64,000 nucleotides of DNA from Notospermus geniculatus. Its lineage: Eukaryota > Nemertea > Pilidiophora > Heteronemertea > Lineidae. Position 1 is the first letter of the stretch, and each line of letters begins with the position of its first letter. Below are positions 25,439-38,400 of this stretch, one piece after another. A program made the position numbers and the translations under genes. Location: contig NMRB01000422.1 of assembly GCA_002633025.1 (NCBI GenBank), positions 62,001-126,000 on the forward strand, given 5' to 3'. Below the pieces are notes generated by a model. That model made no database searches, was not told where the DNA came from, and was given only the letters and a program-made list of their open reading frames with translations.

Positions 25439-25501
25439 TGGGATGGATAAACTTGGGATGGATAAACTTGGGATGGATAAACTTGGGATGGATCAACTTG
25501 A
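25439..25501. repeat. 18-base tandem repeat, about 3.5 units
   Basis: Unit TGGGATGGATAAACTTGG repeated almost exactly; the last unit has ATCAACTTG. Confidence 0.8.
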
Positions 25502-26747
25502 GAGGCAACAACAGTGATCTTCACGGAACTTCAAGTTGAAACGGAGGATTCTCGAGACTAATACAGACACAGCTGCAATAGCGCCAGCATGACTGTGAAC
25601 ATGAACGTTGTATTTGTGTATGACAAACAGGTGCAGCAGACCACTTTTTCTTCAATGAGTATTAATAATTGCAGACTAACAGAAATTTTCTTAATTATAT
25701 ATTACCTTTATTCATCTATATATTCTCCCATGGTAGGTATTTTAAGGTTGGGGGCTACCTATAGCTGAGCTCATTCCCTAGTGGCAATCCACGGAACTGG
25801 CCTTTGTGCGACCAGTCATTCACATTCAGATTAAATCCGCTCACCCTGGTATACTGTTTTCGAAAACCAATCTTCAGTGTACGTGCCGACCCTAAATCTA
25901 GTGTCCACTGCGGGTATTGTTCAGCTCTGTCACTGGTGCTTTGGTCACAAGTGGCCGAACAGAGTTTACTCAAATGGCGCGAATTATGCAAATCTACATA
26001 ACAAAGAAGTAACTGGCGAGTGGTATGGAATTTTTCAAATTTGCAAAACAAGTTTTCTCATTTGTGGACGCATATATTTGAAAAATTTCTTTTGGATGTT
26101 ATTGCCATATGTGCATTCTAGGGCAACACGATCGCCTTTTTTGAATAGTTGGTCGGGAATATGAAATATTTCAAAAACTGTAAATAGAGCCCTTTTTTGG
26201 CATTAATTAGTTTATACCAATTAAACGGAAAGTACTTTCGTAAAAAACGGATCGTTACGCCCTGCAGGCATCAGGCCTGTACCTTACAGACTATGTGGGA
26301 AACTGATGTGTCGCATCCCAAGTCTGCAAAATTGTTTGCGAACTCAAATTTTGACAACCTGTTATAACTTAATTAACTCCATCGTAATTAGTCAAAATGA
26401 ACAATTCTTTCACAGAACGGGAGCCTAAAGGTTGTAGCTAAAACATTTCGTTAACATCAGTTTGTTACTTTTTGTCATGAATATGTTAGGACGCTTGTTT
26501 TCAAAGAGCGTCAACAAAGTCGGCATAGGTAGCCCCCAGCCTTAATAAGCATATTTCCATACACATTCTTAGGCCTAATATATCATTGGCAATAAAGGCT
26601 TTGTGGCCTATAAACAATTAAATACTATATAACTGAGAATTTTTGTGATCCAAATATAAAAATTTATCACCAATTTCAGGTGACAATTAGGAAATTTACA
26701 TCTGATGTGATCAAATTGAGAATTTAATACAAAATGTACACTTAATA

Positions 26748-26990
26748 CATTGGAGAAAGAGTCTGGCCAAAACTGCCTTCCACTCAATATGAAGCCTCAT
26801 AATATGGAGAAAGAGCTGGCCAACACTAAATATGAAGCCTCATAATATGGAGAAAGATCTGGCCAACACTCAATATGAAGCCTCATATTATGCAGAAAGA
26901 GCTGGCCAACACTCAGTATGAGGCCTCATAATATGGAGAAAATTGGGCCAAAGTTGTTGCCCTCCACTCAATATGAAACTAGATAATGAG
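26748..26990. repeat. Minisatellite, unit of about 58 bases, about four units
   Basis: Each unit carries GAGAAAGAGCTGGCCAACAC then CAATATGAAGCCTCATAATAT, with small changes between units. It directly precedes the MITE at 26995. Confidence 0.75.
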
Positions 26991-26994
26991 CTAG

Positions 26995-27093
26995 GGCCTG
27001 TTTCATAAAGTGACTTTTAGCTAATGGTAACTTCAATGCATTTTCCATTTGGTTACAGGTATCATAAGCTTAAAGTCACTGTATGAAACAGGC
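26995..27093. mobile_element. MITE family 3, copy 2
   Basis: GGCCTGTTTCATAAAGTGAC at the left end and GTATGAAACAGGC at the right. Homologous to 25209-25312. Confidence 0.6.
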
Positions 27094-27302
27094 TAACACT
27101 CAAGATGAAGCCTCATAACCACAAGGAGAGCACAGACTTTGGAGTAGCCTGCAACTCCATCATCTGTTCAAACTCAGAATGAGTGGAATGGTAGTTGGGT
27201 GTTCCAGTGAACCACACACCAAGAAATGTTCAATTCAGTTCCACATTAACCCCTTCACTACCAGCATATCCAACATAGAGCACAATAAACGACACACAAA
27301 CT

Positions 27303-27498
27303 GTGATAGTAAAAGTAAAGTCGTCTCCGAATTTCGCTAATTTTCTACCCAATCGGGGTCTTCCTCAGGTAATTTCCAGTAGAGATCCCAGAAATGAAAC
27401 TGGGATCTCTACTAGGGATCTGTACTAAGTGCCTGAGGAAGACCCCGGTTGGGGTCAAAAATTTGCGAAATTCGGAGACGACCGTAATTTCACTATCA
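27303..27498. mobile_element. Hairpin MITE, complete copy
   Basis: Inverted ends (GTGATAGT / ACTATCA), inner arms AAAGTCGTCTCCGAATTTCG and its complement, and a central mirrored GGGATCTCTACT. A fragment lies at 7036-7136. Confidence 0.6.
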
Positions 27499-28576
27499 GC
27501 ATGAGGAAGAACCGGGTGTGTAGACAAATGTCCCTCAACAGGTAGTGCCAGTTTCATCGAATCTATTACCCCCAAGCCTCCTTTACAGAATGGCACCATT
27601 TAATCCCATTGCAAACAATATAGTATAAGCAGACATCAGGAGGAGGGGCATAAGATTCTATCGCACCAACTGTGGAGTCCAATTTTGCTATACAGTGTTG
27701 CCATCTGTACTTCAAAATATCAACTATGGCAACAATCTTTTACAAAAATAGTCCAGTAAAATAATGGTATTTACATGTATGTTTGGCAGTGAAGGGGTTA
27801 ATCTATATGTAGGTTGATAAACTACATGTACCTGCTGTGCTAAACCACCACAGCAACACTGACAAGAGATTTACCTGTAAAATGGAATAAATCATACAAT
27901 TTTAAAACCACAAACAAGAAAAGGAAAAAATGTTGTATAAAACTTGAAAATTCAGTTACAACTTCTTCGGTTTTGTCAACAGGTTCACATGCAATTCTTC
28001 AGTTATAATTCATATCAATTAATGTAATACTTCTTTATTATTGGAAACACATTTGCCAACACTGAGAGCAAAACTAGTCGAAACATTCGAAAAGGTTGCA
28101 AGATAACACTACTCTGGAATCAACAAGCATCGTTCACCTTACCTTTACCACCTAATAGCTTTCTACATGTAGTAAGCTGACACAAGTTGACATGGTTTAA
28201 CCCCTTAACTATTTAACCCTTTCACTGTCGAAATACATTTGACAAATTTGAATGAATGAATACCTTGGTCCTTTAAAACGCCCAGGACAGTTCACAAGTT
28301 ACAAAATAAGATCATTGGAATTAACAATCCCAATACGAATTGGTTAAGTAGATTACTGAATCAAATTCTGAAATTGGCCAAATTAAAATTTTTATTCAGT
28401 CAACTGCATCAACAAGCACCAATGCCCACATAATTTTTAAAAATAATTGTAAATTTGCATAAAAACTAAGAATAAGCATAAACAAGAATTCTGAATATCT
28501 ATTTGAACCCACACCATAGAATATCATGGCACATTGAAAATTGAGAATTAGAACAACAGGAGTAAACTCTTCAACA

Positions 28577-28806
28577 CAATGGGTCACATGAATAAAGACT
28601 AGTAAATGCTTTTACTTCAGATTTGTACAGCATTGCCCAATGCATTTGTATTGCAAAATTCAAGTAAAAGCATTTGCTACCCAATGGGTCACATGAATAA
28701 AGACTAGTAAATGCTTTTACTTGAATTTTGCAATATAAATACACTAGGCAATGCTGTACAAATTTTAAGTAAAACATTTGCTAGTCTTTATTCATGTGAC
28801 CCATTG
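28577..28806. mobile_element. Foldback element with one duplicated arm
   Basis: Begins CAATGGGTCACATGAATAAA and ends with its inverted copy. The same 5' arm, GACTAGTAAATGCTTTTACTT, occurs twice in direct order (about 28597 and 28700), so a hairpin was partly duplicated. Confidence 0.6.
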
Positions 28807-29905
28807 ACCCATCCACCATAAGCGGACAAAAAATTCAGTAACTTGTCCTCGTTTTGCGATCTACATACAGATTGAAATGCAGTGCCATAGCCTACTCCAC
28901 TACACCAAGCAACAGGCCTGTGACAAGCATCTACACAACTCTCTAACATTAAAGTATGCATTACAATGTTCTATGAGTCAGAAACACCGGTGGGCCCTAT
29001 CACCCCATCACAGTACTTAATTCAATGCATGGTAAAAAGGCAATGCCAACATTGAGAATCAGTGGGAATACTGTCAATTGTAGTAACGGCTCTATTTTTC
29101 ACCAATGAGTACACACAAGTGTAGAGTATGGCTGATATTCTTGTTGCCCATACTCCCATGATTAAGTTCAGAGCAATACTACCTGATGCCAATGGGAGCC
29201 AGATAAGACTGAGGCTCATAGCATTACATGTCTCCCCTAATATTTTCTCACTTTCACAAAATTATCTTGGGTAGGCCTAATAAATAGCAACTTGAGTAAT
29301 CAGCAACTGATCAAATCAGAAAAATCCACCTATCTACATTCCAATAACCAACAATCTAGATGACAATCATGATAAGAGTATCTGGTTTTGGTCACAGACT
29401 ACAATAAACTGGTGAGTTGAAAATCACACATCTGTCCCTCCAGCCAAACGCAATGGCATGTAGACCGTCTTCCAATTACCAAAATTTGCTAAGCACATTT
29501 GATTGATAAAATGCTCCTTCTCAAGCATTTTCTATTTGATTTACCAAATTCTGGACAATTGTTATCATTTATGGTCATTTCAATCAATTTAAATTTACCA
29601 CAGACAATAAAATGATCCATTTTCAATGAAAACAATGCACTTTTGTGTGACCTTGGTCTAAACATTCATTGCCGATAAAAAGATTGAAAAGCCCATGAAA
29701 CCTTTTTTAAAATACAGTCTTGCACGCAAGTCAGCCATAAGAATTTATTCTGATTCCACATCATTTCAAATCTAATCAAATATCAAATATAATGACCTCC
29801 AGTCAACAAGTATTCCTGATCACCATCTGCACTTGTTGTCTGTTCATTATTATCAGCTAATCTAGGACAGGAATGCAACGTATTCATTCAGTGTGAAGTC
29901 TTTAA

Positions 29906-30365
29906 GGCCATTCTTTTTTTATTTGTTGTTTAGCGGACCCGCCGTAGTTAGATTTTGGCAATTTGGAAAAAAAATAAAATTGGAAAAAAACATCTTTTTT
30001 ATTTCCGCCTGTCCCGTTTTTCAACCTTTCAATGTTTTTTTCAAAATCATTCTTCAGCGAGGTGTGAGCACTCTATTAAAAACATTTGGTGAGGTCCCGT
30101 CCAGTGCTGTTGTGGGGGATATTTTCGAACATTTGCCGTGTTCGTCGGCCGGGCAGATCATACAGATCGGCAACATCGACAGCAATGATGATATTTGAGT
30201 TTTTTAATTTCCGCCTGTCTTGGTTTCGCTGGATAAAGGCTAGCTAAAACGAAAAATATAAATCCATCAGAAAGATAGGACTTTTATTTTTATTTTTTTT
30301 CCTGTCTCCTGTCTTGAGTTTACTGGAAAAAAATCCGCTAAACAACAAATAAAAAAAGAATGGCC
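29906..30365. mobile_element. Harbinger-like MITE with TAA target duplication
   Basis: The terminal inverted repeats GGCCATTCTTTTTTTATTTG and its complement extend about 33 bases, to TTTAGCGGA. The flanks are TAA on both sides (29903-29905, 30366-30368), as for PIF/Harbinger elements. The small internal frame is not a transposase. Confidence 0.65.
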
Positions 30366-30957
30366 TAATCTATGATATTCATTTGCCCTGATCAACCAAT
30401 GAATTTAAATCGGACTTCCACAACAGAAACCACTGAGTAGGACTGGGGCTAATGACTTTTCCTTCTTGCTTCTCGTGATAAACCCATGTCCAATAAAGAA
30501 GAACCTGTAAACCCATTGATGCTTGGTCAGGTTATTACTGGACTTAAATTAGTGTGCGAGTCTGGCCTTTTTTCTGGTAATGGAAATGCATCAATGCTGA
30601 TACTGTCAGTCGGTTCATCAACAGGTGGCTGTGCTGGCAGTAACAGTGCATTGCTCATGCTTGTCATTATTATAATTATAACAAAGTGGCTTGATCGTGC
30701 ACGCTTTGTTCAGTGCCATCTGTTGCCAGACCTAGTAAATCTTGGTTTCAACAAAAAACACAGTAACCTACAGTGGTATTGTTCCTTGATGGGCCTTTGG
30801 GTTCTGTGAAGAACTGGAGCTGAAACACCTGTCTTTTTCCCACGGATGGAAGAGCAGTGATTGAACTACATGTATTTATAAGCAGGGCAACGTGCCTGTA
30901 TGGACTTATGAGCATACAGTTTATAGGGTAATTGCCTGTATGGACCCAAGACATACT

Positions 30958-31110
30958 GCCCAGTTTCTATTTTTACCAGTAATTCAGGTTGGACAAACAT
31001 TAGACAACAACTAGACTCTATGAGTGATCACACAAAGACAAGGACAAAAGCATGATCTGACGAACATAATGCAACTGACAGGACCAACATCATTTGGACG
31101 GCTCACTATA
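30958..31110. repeat. Dispersed repeat, copy 1
   Basis: Similar to 57331-57492: both share GCCCA(G/A)TTTCTATTTTTACCAG, then GACAA-CATTAGA-AACAA and a GGACAAAAGCA segment. The element class is not recognised. Confidence 0.45.
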
Positions 31111-31963
31111 ATAGTTCCACCACTTTTGTTTGTTCATATGACAGCTGACAGCAACCCATCTTTGTGGAGAGGCAAACAACCGATCTGTACAACAGCATGG
31201 CATGCAGGCTTCCACCAGTCAAATAGATATTGCACAAAGCAATTAATCCAGCAAAAGCAGGCGAGATGATGAGATGATGATGATCATTGATGATGATCAT
31301 CGGAGATGATGATCATTGGTCATCAGTTTACTTAACTACGGTATTATCACTGCTGTCCTGCACTACTAAGTGTCAACCTGCAGAGATGCACATTTAAGCG
31401 ATTGTGTTGTAAGGCTATTAACCCTTTCCTTGGTTGTGACGTACCGGTACATGTATGCCTACTTTTGCTAGATCGGGTCACAAATGTTCAGGTCTGAACT
31501 GAACTGAGTTGGCCAAAGGCGAGTGTTACAAAAGGGGGCAGTGCTAACAATTTTGTCACATGGCAATTACACCAAGGCAGAAGACTGCCTTTTCATCATT
31601 CTGGCCAACCTTGTTCCCAGGATCCTCCTCCTCTGTGTGCCGTAAACACCAATTGCAGAACTTAAGCCTTGGGGACAAGGTTACATCTTCTTCAGTAGAA
31701 GTGTTCAACACTATCTTGACCAATGAGCACACAGGATTCATTTTGCCAGCGCCTGGCTATAACTTGGTGTGAGTCAGTGATATGACTATTCACCCCACAG
31801 AAATGAGTACTTAACATCATTCATTGCACAAATGCGGCACCATTCAAGTCCACACAGTATCTTCCATACACAGTATCAAAAATGTTTCCTTCAACTAGAA
31901 TACAGAAATTCCTCCCATCACTCCAGTTGCCATCCTTTAGAGGAAGAGTACCAAACACGCAAA

Positions 31964-32122
31964 CAGGCACGGATCCGGGGGCACCCCCCTTTCCGCCAAC
32001 AAAATCTGTAAAACTGACCGTGAAATTCTGAAATTTGGAGCAAATCATTGAAATTCACAGCAGATTTCAATGTTTCTAGCACAGTGCACCCCCTCTTTTC
32101 CGAAATCATGGATCCGTGCCTG
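31964..32122. mobile_element. hAT-like MITE
   Basis: The termini CAGGCACGGATCCGGGGG and CATGGATCCGTGCCTG are inverted. The same terminal style as 60912-61441. It has no coding capacity. Confidence 0.55.
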
Positions 32123-32400
32123 ACAAAGGCTATCAGCAGATACCTGGAAGTGACATTTCTACCACAGCATGGGCAGTGTCTTCTTCACATCACAATTGCA
32201 GGCCTCACAGCCACAAAAACTTCCAAAAGGCTACACTGAGTTACGTTTTCTTCACCAACTCTTTGGCCTTTGAAAGACCTTCAGTAAAATTTGCTAAAAC
32301 CGAAGACCAATTGAAAATAAGGCCATAATACTGTGTATCATTCACAAACTAAGAAATAGAGTACTGGTAATAAATCTTCTCAACTTGATGACAAACTTCA

Positions 32401-35400
32401 TCAAGAGTTCCTTTCATTAATGTCCACATATACCCAGGTATACAGCTTCCTTTTTTCTAGTCCAACCAAGTTGTACTTCAACGTGTTGAGACCATCGAGA
32501 TGAAATCGTTTACGACCCTGTCGCATCAGGGCGAATCTGGAAAAGGAGACAAAATGATCACTTTTAATTTTATAAACACATGTATTTCATAAACCGGTAG
32601 TTTTACATTCACATGTACATAACATAACAACAAGAATCTGGGGAGCAAATACATGTATAAATGTAAATTACAACTTGGGCATTATTTTCACAAAAATTGT
32701 TCCGTCTCAGACTAAGTTAATAGTGGTCACCTTACACTTGTGGATAGATCAGGACCCAAGTTCCCAAAGCAGTTGTCAGGTTAACAATGTCGTTACGCTA
32801 TGCATTTTACCAGTTTTAACGACATCGTTAACCTAACGACGGCTTCGGGAACATAGGCCCAGGACACACTAACTCTACTTGTCTCAGTCAGCAGAGACGG
32901 ATGAACAGGGCCAACCACATAGAAAGTCTGAGATGTGCTTTCGGTGACTATCGGCAGTTTAGATAATGGGAAAATCCATTATAACTATGTGTAACTGCCG
33001 ATAGGTGCCGGTAGCACTAATCGGACTTCCTATGCGGTCAGCCCTGGTCTCCATACACTGACTGTACATGTGTCAGTCACCATAAACTGGCGCATGGGTC
33101 ACCACACACTGACTGTACCGGTGTAGATCACCATAAACTGGTGTGCAGGTCACCACACACAATGACTGTACACGTGTCAGATGTACAGGTGTTCGTCGAC
33201 CACCAAAAATCCACTATTAATTTAGTGCGAGACAGGATATAATGGCTAATGATCCCACACTATAGCTTACGAGACTCTTGCCCAAAATGACTGAATACAA
33301 ACACATGCAACGTACTATTGAAAATAATGTTATTTTTCAACCACTTCACTGTCACATGCACATTTACCTTCTGAACAGAACTTCATCCAGAGGTATGTAA
33401 CCTAATTTTTGCAATAAAACGTCAGGATGTCATCATCTGTAAATTATTGATGGCTGGTAAGTTTTCTTCAGCACAGCTGACCAGCTGTCTTTACTTAAAA
33501 TCCCTGTTGAGAATACCAAGGCCCGTATTCTAGAACCCTCCTTAACTCTAAGGTCCCCTTTAAGGGCACCGCACACGAGCGACAATTTTGACCGATTTGT
33601 CGGCCGACTTGGCTTCCGACCGCCAAAGCGACAAGATTTGGCGCTTCTGATTGGCTGGTGTCTAGTCACGCCACCAGTCTCGTAGGCGGTCGCCCAGATT
33701 TTGTCGCTCGTGTGCGGTGCCCTTTAAGCTTTTGTAGTCTGCCCTGCAAACAATAGCTAAAGGTAAACCTTAGAGTTAAAGAAGCTTCTAGAATACGGCC
33801 CCAAATTTCAGTCCCAAACCGGCCATCTCTGGGAGCCTTGATATCCCAGTGGTTATCATGTGGTGCCTTGTACCACGTGCCTATGCAAGGGCAAGTGAAA
33901 GAGGCCCCACCTGAGTGAGAAACATTGATTAGTTTATGAGGAACTTCTTCTCCTTGGCTGTAGGCCCTGGGGATAATTGAATGGTCAGTATGATGAGCAT
34001 GTCCCACTGTAATTTTATTCCACAATTACCCATAAGACACTTCACAACCAAATAGGCCAATATCAGTCCTAAGTGTTTGTCCTTAGAGATGCTATTCTGA
34101 ACATAGTACTTGAATCAACCTGAAAACAACCAATTACACTAATAGGCCATTGTTTGAAACAACAAGACAGTGAAGTGGCATTTTATGGAGACATTAAAAA
34201 AACATTTGAGAAACAAAATGAACACTGCATTTCAATATAGAATGAATATCAGACAAAAGGACGAGTACATAACAATATAGAACTGGATACGTTTTGTATC
34301 ATAACTTGCATGGCTCCATGTTTGCCAATTAGCTGGTACCAAATCTTGCCTTTGTCATCTACATCAGCAGCTGTTTCTTCATTAATTTTGAAACAGTTTC
34401 ACGACAGGTTGCACGTTCATTAGCCAGATGTGTTATGTTTGATCATTTTGAAGTACATGTACATGTACATGTACACTACATCACTCAATTCTATCAGACG
34501 AGGTAAAGTAAAGTAAAGTGAGGACTCGAGAGGGAATGGAACCCATGGCCTTTTGGTGACGAGTCTTCACCACTGCTCTTTCCACAGTTAACAGGGATAC
34601 CGGTAGTACACTGAACTGTTAAAACTTACTTCTGCACATACGTTTAACACAAAGGAATTCTTTTAAGATATAATGTTATGGTTTAAAATATAATGCCAGG
34701 AACTTTATGAAGGCTTCCTGTGTATGGGATTTTGATTTGGTACAGCACAGTCCAAAGGACGACAAGTCGAGTATGCAGAGAAATCCTTGCAAAATTAAGT
34801 TTGCTTTTAGCTCGCTGAACTCGCAGTAGAGGACCAACTGAAGCATTCTGGAACCAGTATACATTGAAAGGTTGGGAAATTATAAATCCTGGTTAAAGAA
34901 ACCAAATTTTCGACATGCCAGAAGAACAAAAGTAAACATTTAGAAAAATCGACTATTACATCAATGTGAATGAGTGTATACAACTTCAACTTCTCCACCA
35001 TGTGCACCGTGTATTTAGTGGTATTCAACCCATCTAGGGATAGGTTGGTTTGGGGTTTCGTCCCTTTGTTTATGAAAGACCTAGAGAGGAGGGAAAGGGA
35101 GAGAGATCAGTAGGTAACAGTTTATGCTTCCCGTGTTTTTGGCACTTCCACCTATAAAGTGCCATGTTTTTCAAATTCGGGCCTGAAAAGACCCCATTTT
35201 TTACCCCCCGTTTTGACACGTGGATTTGGAATATGTGGAGGTCAAAAACACCGGGCAATGAGGAACCCGCAGAACTAACGTCACGACGTGGCACTGCAAG
35301 CGATGTGACTGACGTTTCTTTTTTTTCTAACGTCATTTCCATATATTTCTGGCGTGAAAATAAACCCTTTGTGTTGGTCGCCCGACAGTAAAATTTACAT

Positions 35401-38400
35401 CATCATGTAGCAGATGAAATTTTCTTTAATCTCATTCCTCTTTTTCTTAAAATGAAGAGATACGATGGCAATAAAAGCACCGTTTTTGTGCCTGCAGAAA
35501 AATGTACAGGTAATTTTTTTAGGATGCACAACATCAACGCCTAAAACGACGTCGCTCCGGTCACATCGCTTGCAGCGCCGACCTGTAGGGATAAACCGTC
35601 ATGTGGGTTCCCCATTACTAATTCAAAGCAAGCGACAGATGGCCCGTCATATATTGCACAGGCATAGATAATTGCACAGTAGGGGGAAACCGCAGCTCCG
35701 GAGAAAGGCCCGCGCCATGATTGGAGATCAAACCTCCAATCTCACTGCATGACCCTGACAACTGACGTTTTGACCAAAATGTACAAATATACGTTATCCA
35801 AACTTACCTCCTAGGGTTTACAGGATTACCCTTGTCATTACGATGATGTATCATTTTGTACCGTGCTATGTTGACAGGGTATCGTGTGATGTGGAGACCA
35901 CTGTCTCGCACCCTGAAAAAGAAGGAGGCAGATTCATGTTACCCCAGTGAATAAATCAATATCTTCATGACCCACGTTCCAATGGATCGCCTTTCGGTTG
36001 TGTCGGACAGGACTTTACACTGCACCCTCGGTGCCCACTAGCGTCGAGCTGGCGTATTACCCGTCATTCATCATTTCGCCTGCGTCGAGGACGGTCGAAC
36101 TGCTCCCGCGAAGCCTCTGCTGTGAGTTGCCGACTTTTCGTTTTGAATATTGCCAGTGAGTTATTAGTGTTTTGTTTTGAAAGTTTACTGTGCTAGCGGC
36201 AGCCCTTGCGAGGATCGTCCTGGGGGTAAACGTAAATGCCCATATTACCTACCTGCTCGACATGTCGTCATCTTCTCCACCCCAGCCCCAGAACTTGTTT
36301 GAGAATCCATTAATTTTCCTGAAATGTTCTGTTTTTATTTCACTAGCACCACCAAATATATCCACATATGGCAACCTGAAGAAAAACAGAAAAACATTTA
36401 CCGTTTTTATCTCTAATATGTGAGCCGCTCTGGCAAAACCAGATGCTTGTCGCTCAGAAGTTGAGCCTAAACGAACTAAGATGACACCAGGAGAGAATGG
36501 AAGAAATAGATTCTGTCAGATTTCATAACAGGCAGACAATACTGAAACTGACAAACATCTGGTCTCAACTTGCCAAGGTAAGGCTAAGAATCCATTCAGG
36601 CGATTTTCGTGCCGCGCGATGTCGCATCCTTTGTCCACGACCAACGCAGCAGAAACAAACAATGCTTTCGAGCGTCTGCCGCTCGAAAATCGCGTAAATG
36701 GACAGCCAGCCTAAGAGCGACAAGCGACTGTTTTTGCCAGAGCGGCTCAGGTATGTTAAACGTTGTTGTCATGGTGTCAAAAGACCAGCATGAATAATTA
36801 ACAGGTTTTTCCATGGCGCATCATATTACGACAAAACTACCCTTATCACCTACTTGTATGCAAATTTGTCGATTGCAACGGACAGATGCCGAGGCTGCTC
36901 TGGACATGAGTATAAATTGCGATCATCCTCCGGTATCAGATCAACATCATGAAATGCACAACACGTATAATTATCTTGTTTCATCGCCTCTACGAAGCCG
37001 ATGTTCATTAACATGGCACGGTTGAAGGTTGTACCCATTTTCTGCAAATAAGACATAATATAATAGCCTTGTGATCATCATCATTGTTGATACAATGTAA
37101 CTCCTTAGAGGGTGACCAAATATATAATATGAAATTTATAATATGAAATCTTGATGAAATGAACTACAGAATATGTCGTGTGAAAATTTGATGCAGTCAC
37201 GTCAGCATTTCTAGCCAATGAGCAATACCTGATCAACAACATATATCCCATACTCGAGCTGCTGTTTCTGAAGGAAGGGGTGCATATTATTTAAGAATAT
37301 TCTCAGGTGTTCTTCTCTATTTCGATAAGGAATCACTATAGCTACTTTATGGCGGGAACGACATTTCGGTGGTTTGTAGCGTCCTCCAGGCTCTAAATCC
37401 TTAAACTTTTCCTCCAGGACTGAGAAGGCTTCTGCAGTCATATTGGGAGTTATTGGTCCAACTGTAATGAAATGATATAAAGTAACATGATATAATATTA
37501 TAATATGATTTAACATACTGTACTTTCACTTCTTAGCAACCATCATTGAATTTCTAGTAGGTACAGCCCACTCCATTACCTACAATAGGCCCATATGTTC
37601 ACACTCAGGGCCCGGTTGAACGAAACTCACGTCAGCGCTATCTTGGTGTTAGCGCTATCTTCATGTTAGATGACGTAAAAATCCATTGTTCTTTTACGTC
37701 ATTTAACATCAAGTTAGCGCTAACACCAAGATAGCGCTGTCCTGAGTTTCGTGCAACTGGGCCCAGGTCTTTGAGGTGTCCATGTGAATAACCACCACTG
37801 ACTGGTCGTCCCAATACAAAGGCTGAGTATGAGATTGCTTACCTAATCCTTTAGGAATGAGGGGGCAGAATGGAAGATTGTTGAGTGGCCTGGAATTGGA
37901 CATGTTGCTCTGAAAAATAGTAGGAAATTGAATATCAATAAGATTCTGAACTCAACAATTTTTACAATTTGGGGCTTGCCATGCAAATCTTCTACATTTA
38001 CCATTGGCGATCAGCGCATGTGTATGCCTGTAGTCACAGTGAGACTTAGCAGTTCTGACAGAGTAGCATAGATCAATAGATCAATTTTTGCTGGGAGGAG
38101 CCTTCTCAGAGTTCATCTTGGAAATTCCAGGGGTCTGATTCACGAAAGCGTCACTGAGTTAGCGACAACACAAATCTATTGTCCAGCTGTGGACTCCTAT
38201 TGTTCACTGCTTGAACAATACAGCATTTGCGACTTCGCACAGAAGTAACGGCTTCAGAATCAGGTCCGACTTCAAGCATGGTCACGCTGCCTAGCACTCT
38301 TCCACATGAGTATTTTCTTGCTTGAATTGGCTCTCAATGGGCAAATCACAATTGTCGGTTCACGTCAGGGCTTATGCTGAGCCCATGACCAAAATAACTG

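Larger units (their letters stand above)
23820..32400. other. Gene-free spacer of 8.6 kb, repeats only
   Basis: No ORF here has splice support or a recognisable product. The stretch holds two copies of a short MITE (25209, 26995), an 18-base and a 58-base tandem array, hairpin elements at 27303 and 28577, a Harbinger-like MITE at 29906, part of a dispersed repeat near 30958 and a hAT-like MITE at 31964. Undetected non-coding exons cannot be excluded. Confidence 0.6.

Noticed and set aside
29893-30198. 101-codon frame
   Set aside because: It lies mostly inside the Harbinger-like MITE, is low in complexity and shows no transposase motif.
31262-31320. GATGATGAT-rich stretch as a hairpin element
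   Set aside because: A simple trinucleotide repeat with chance self-complementarity.
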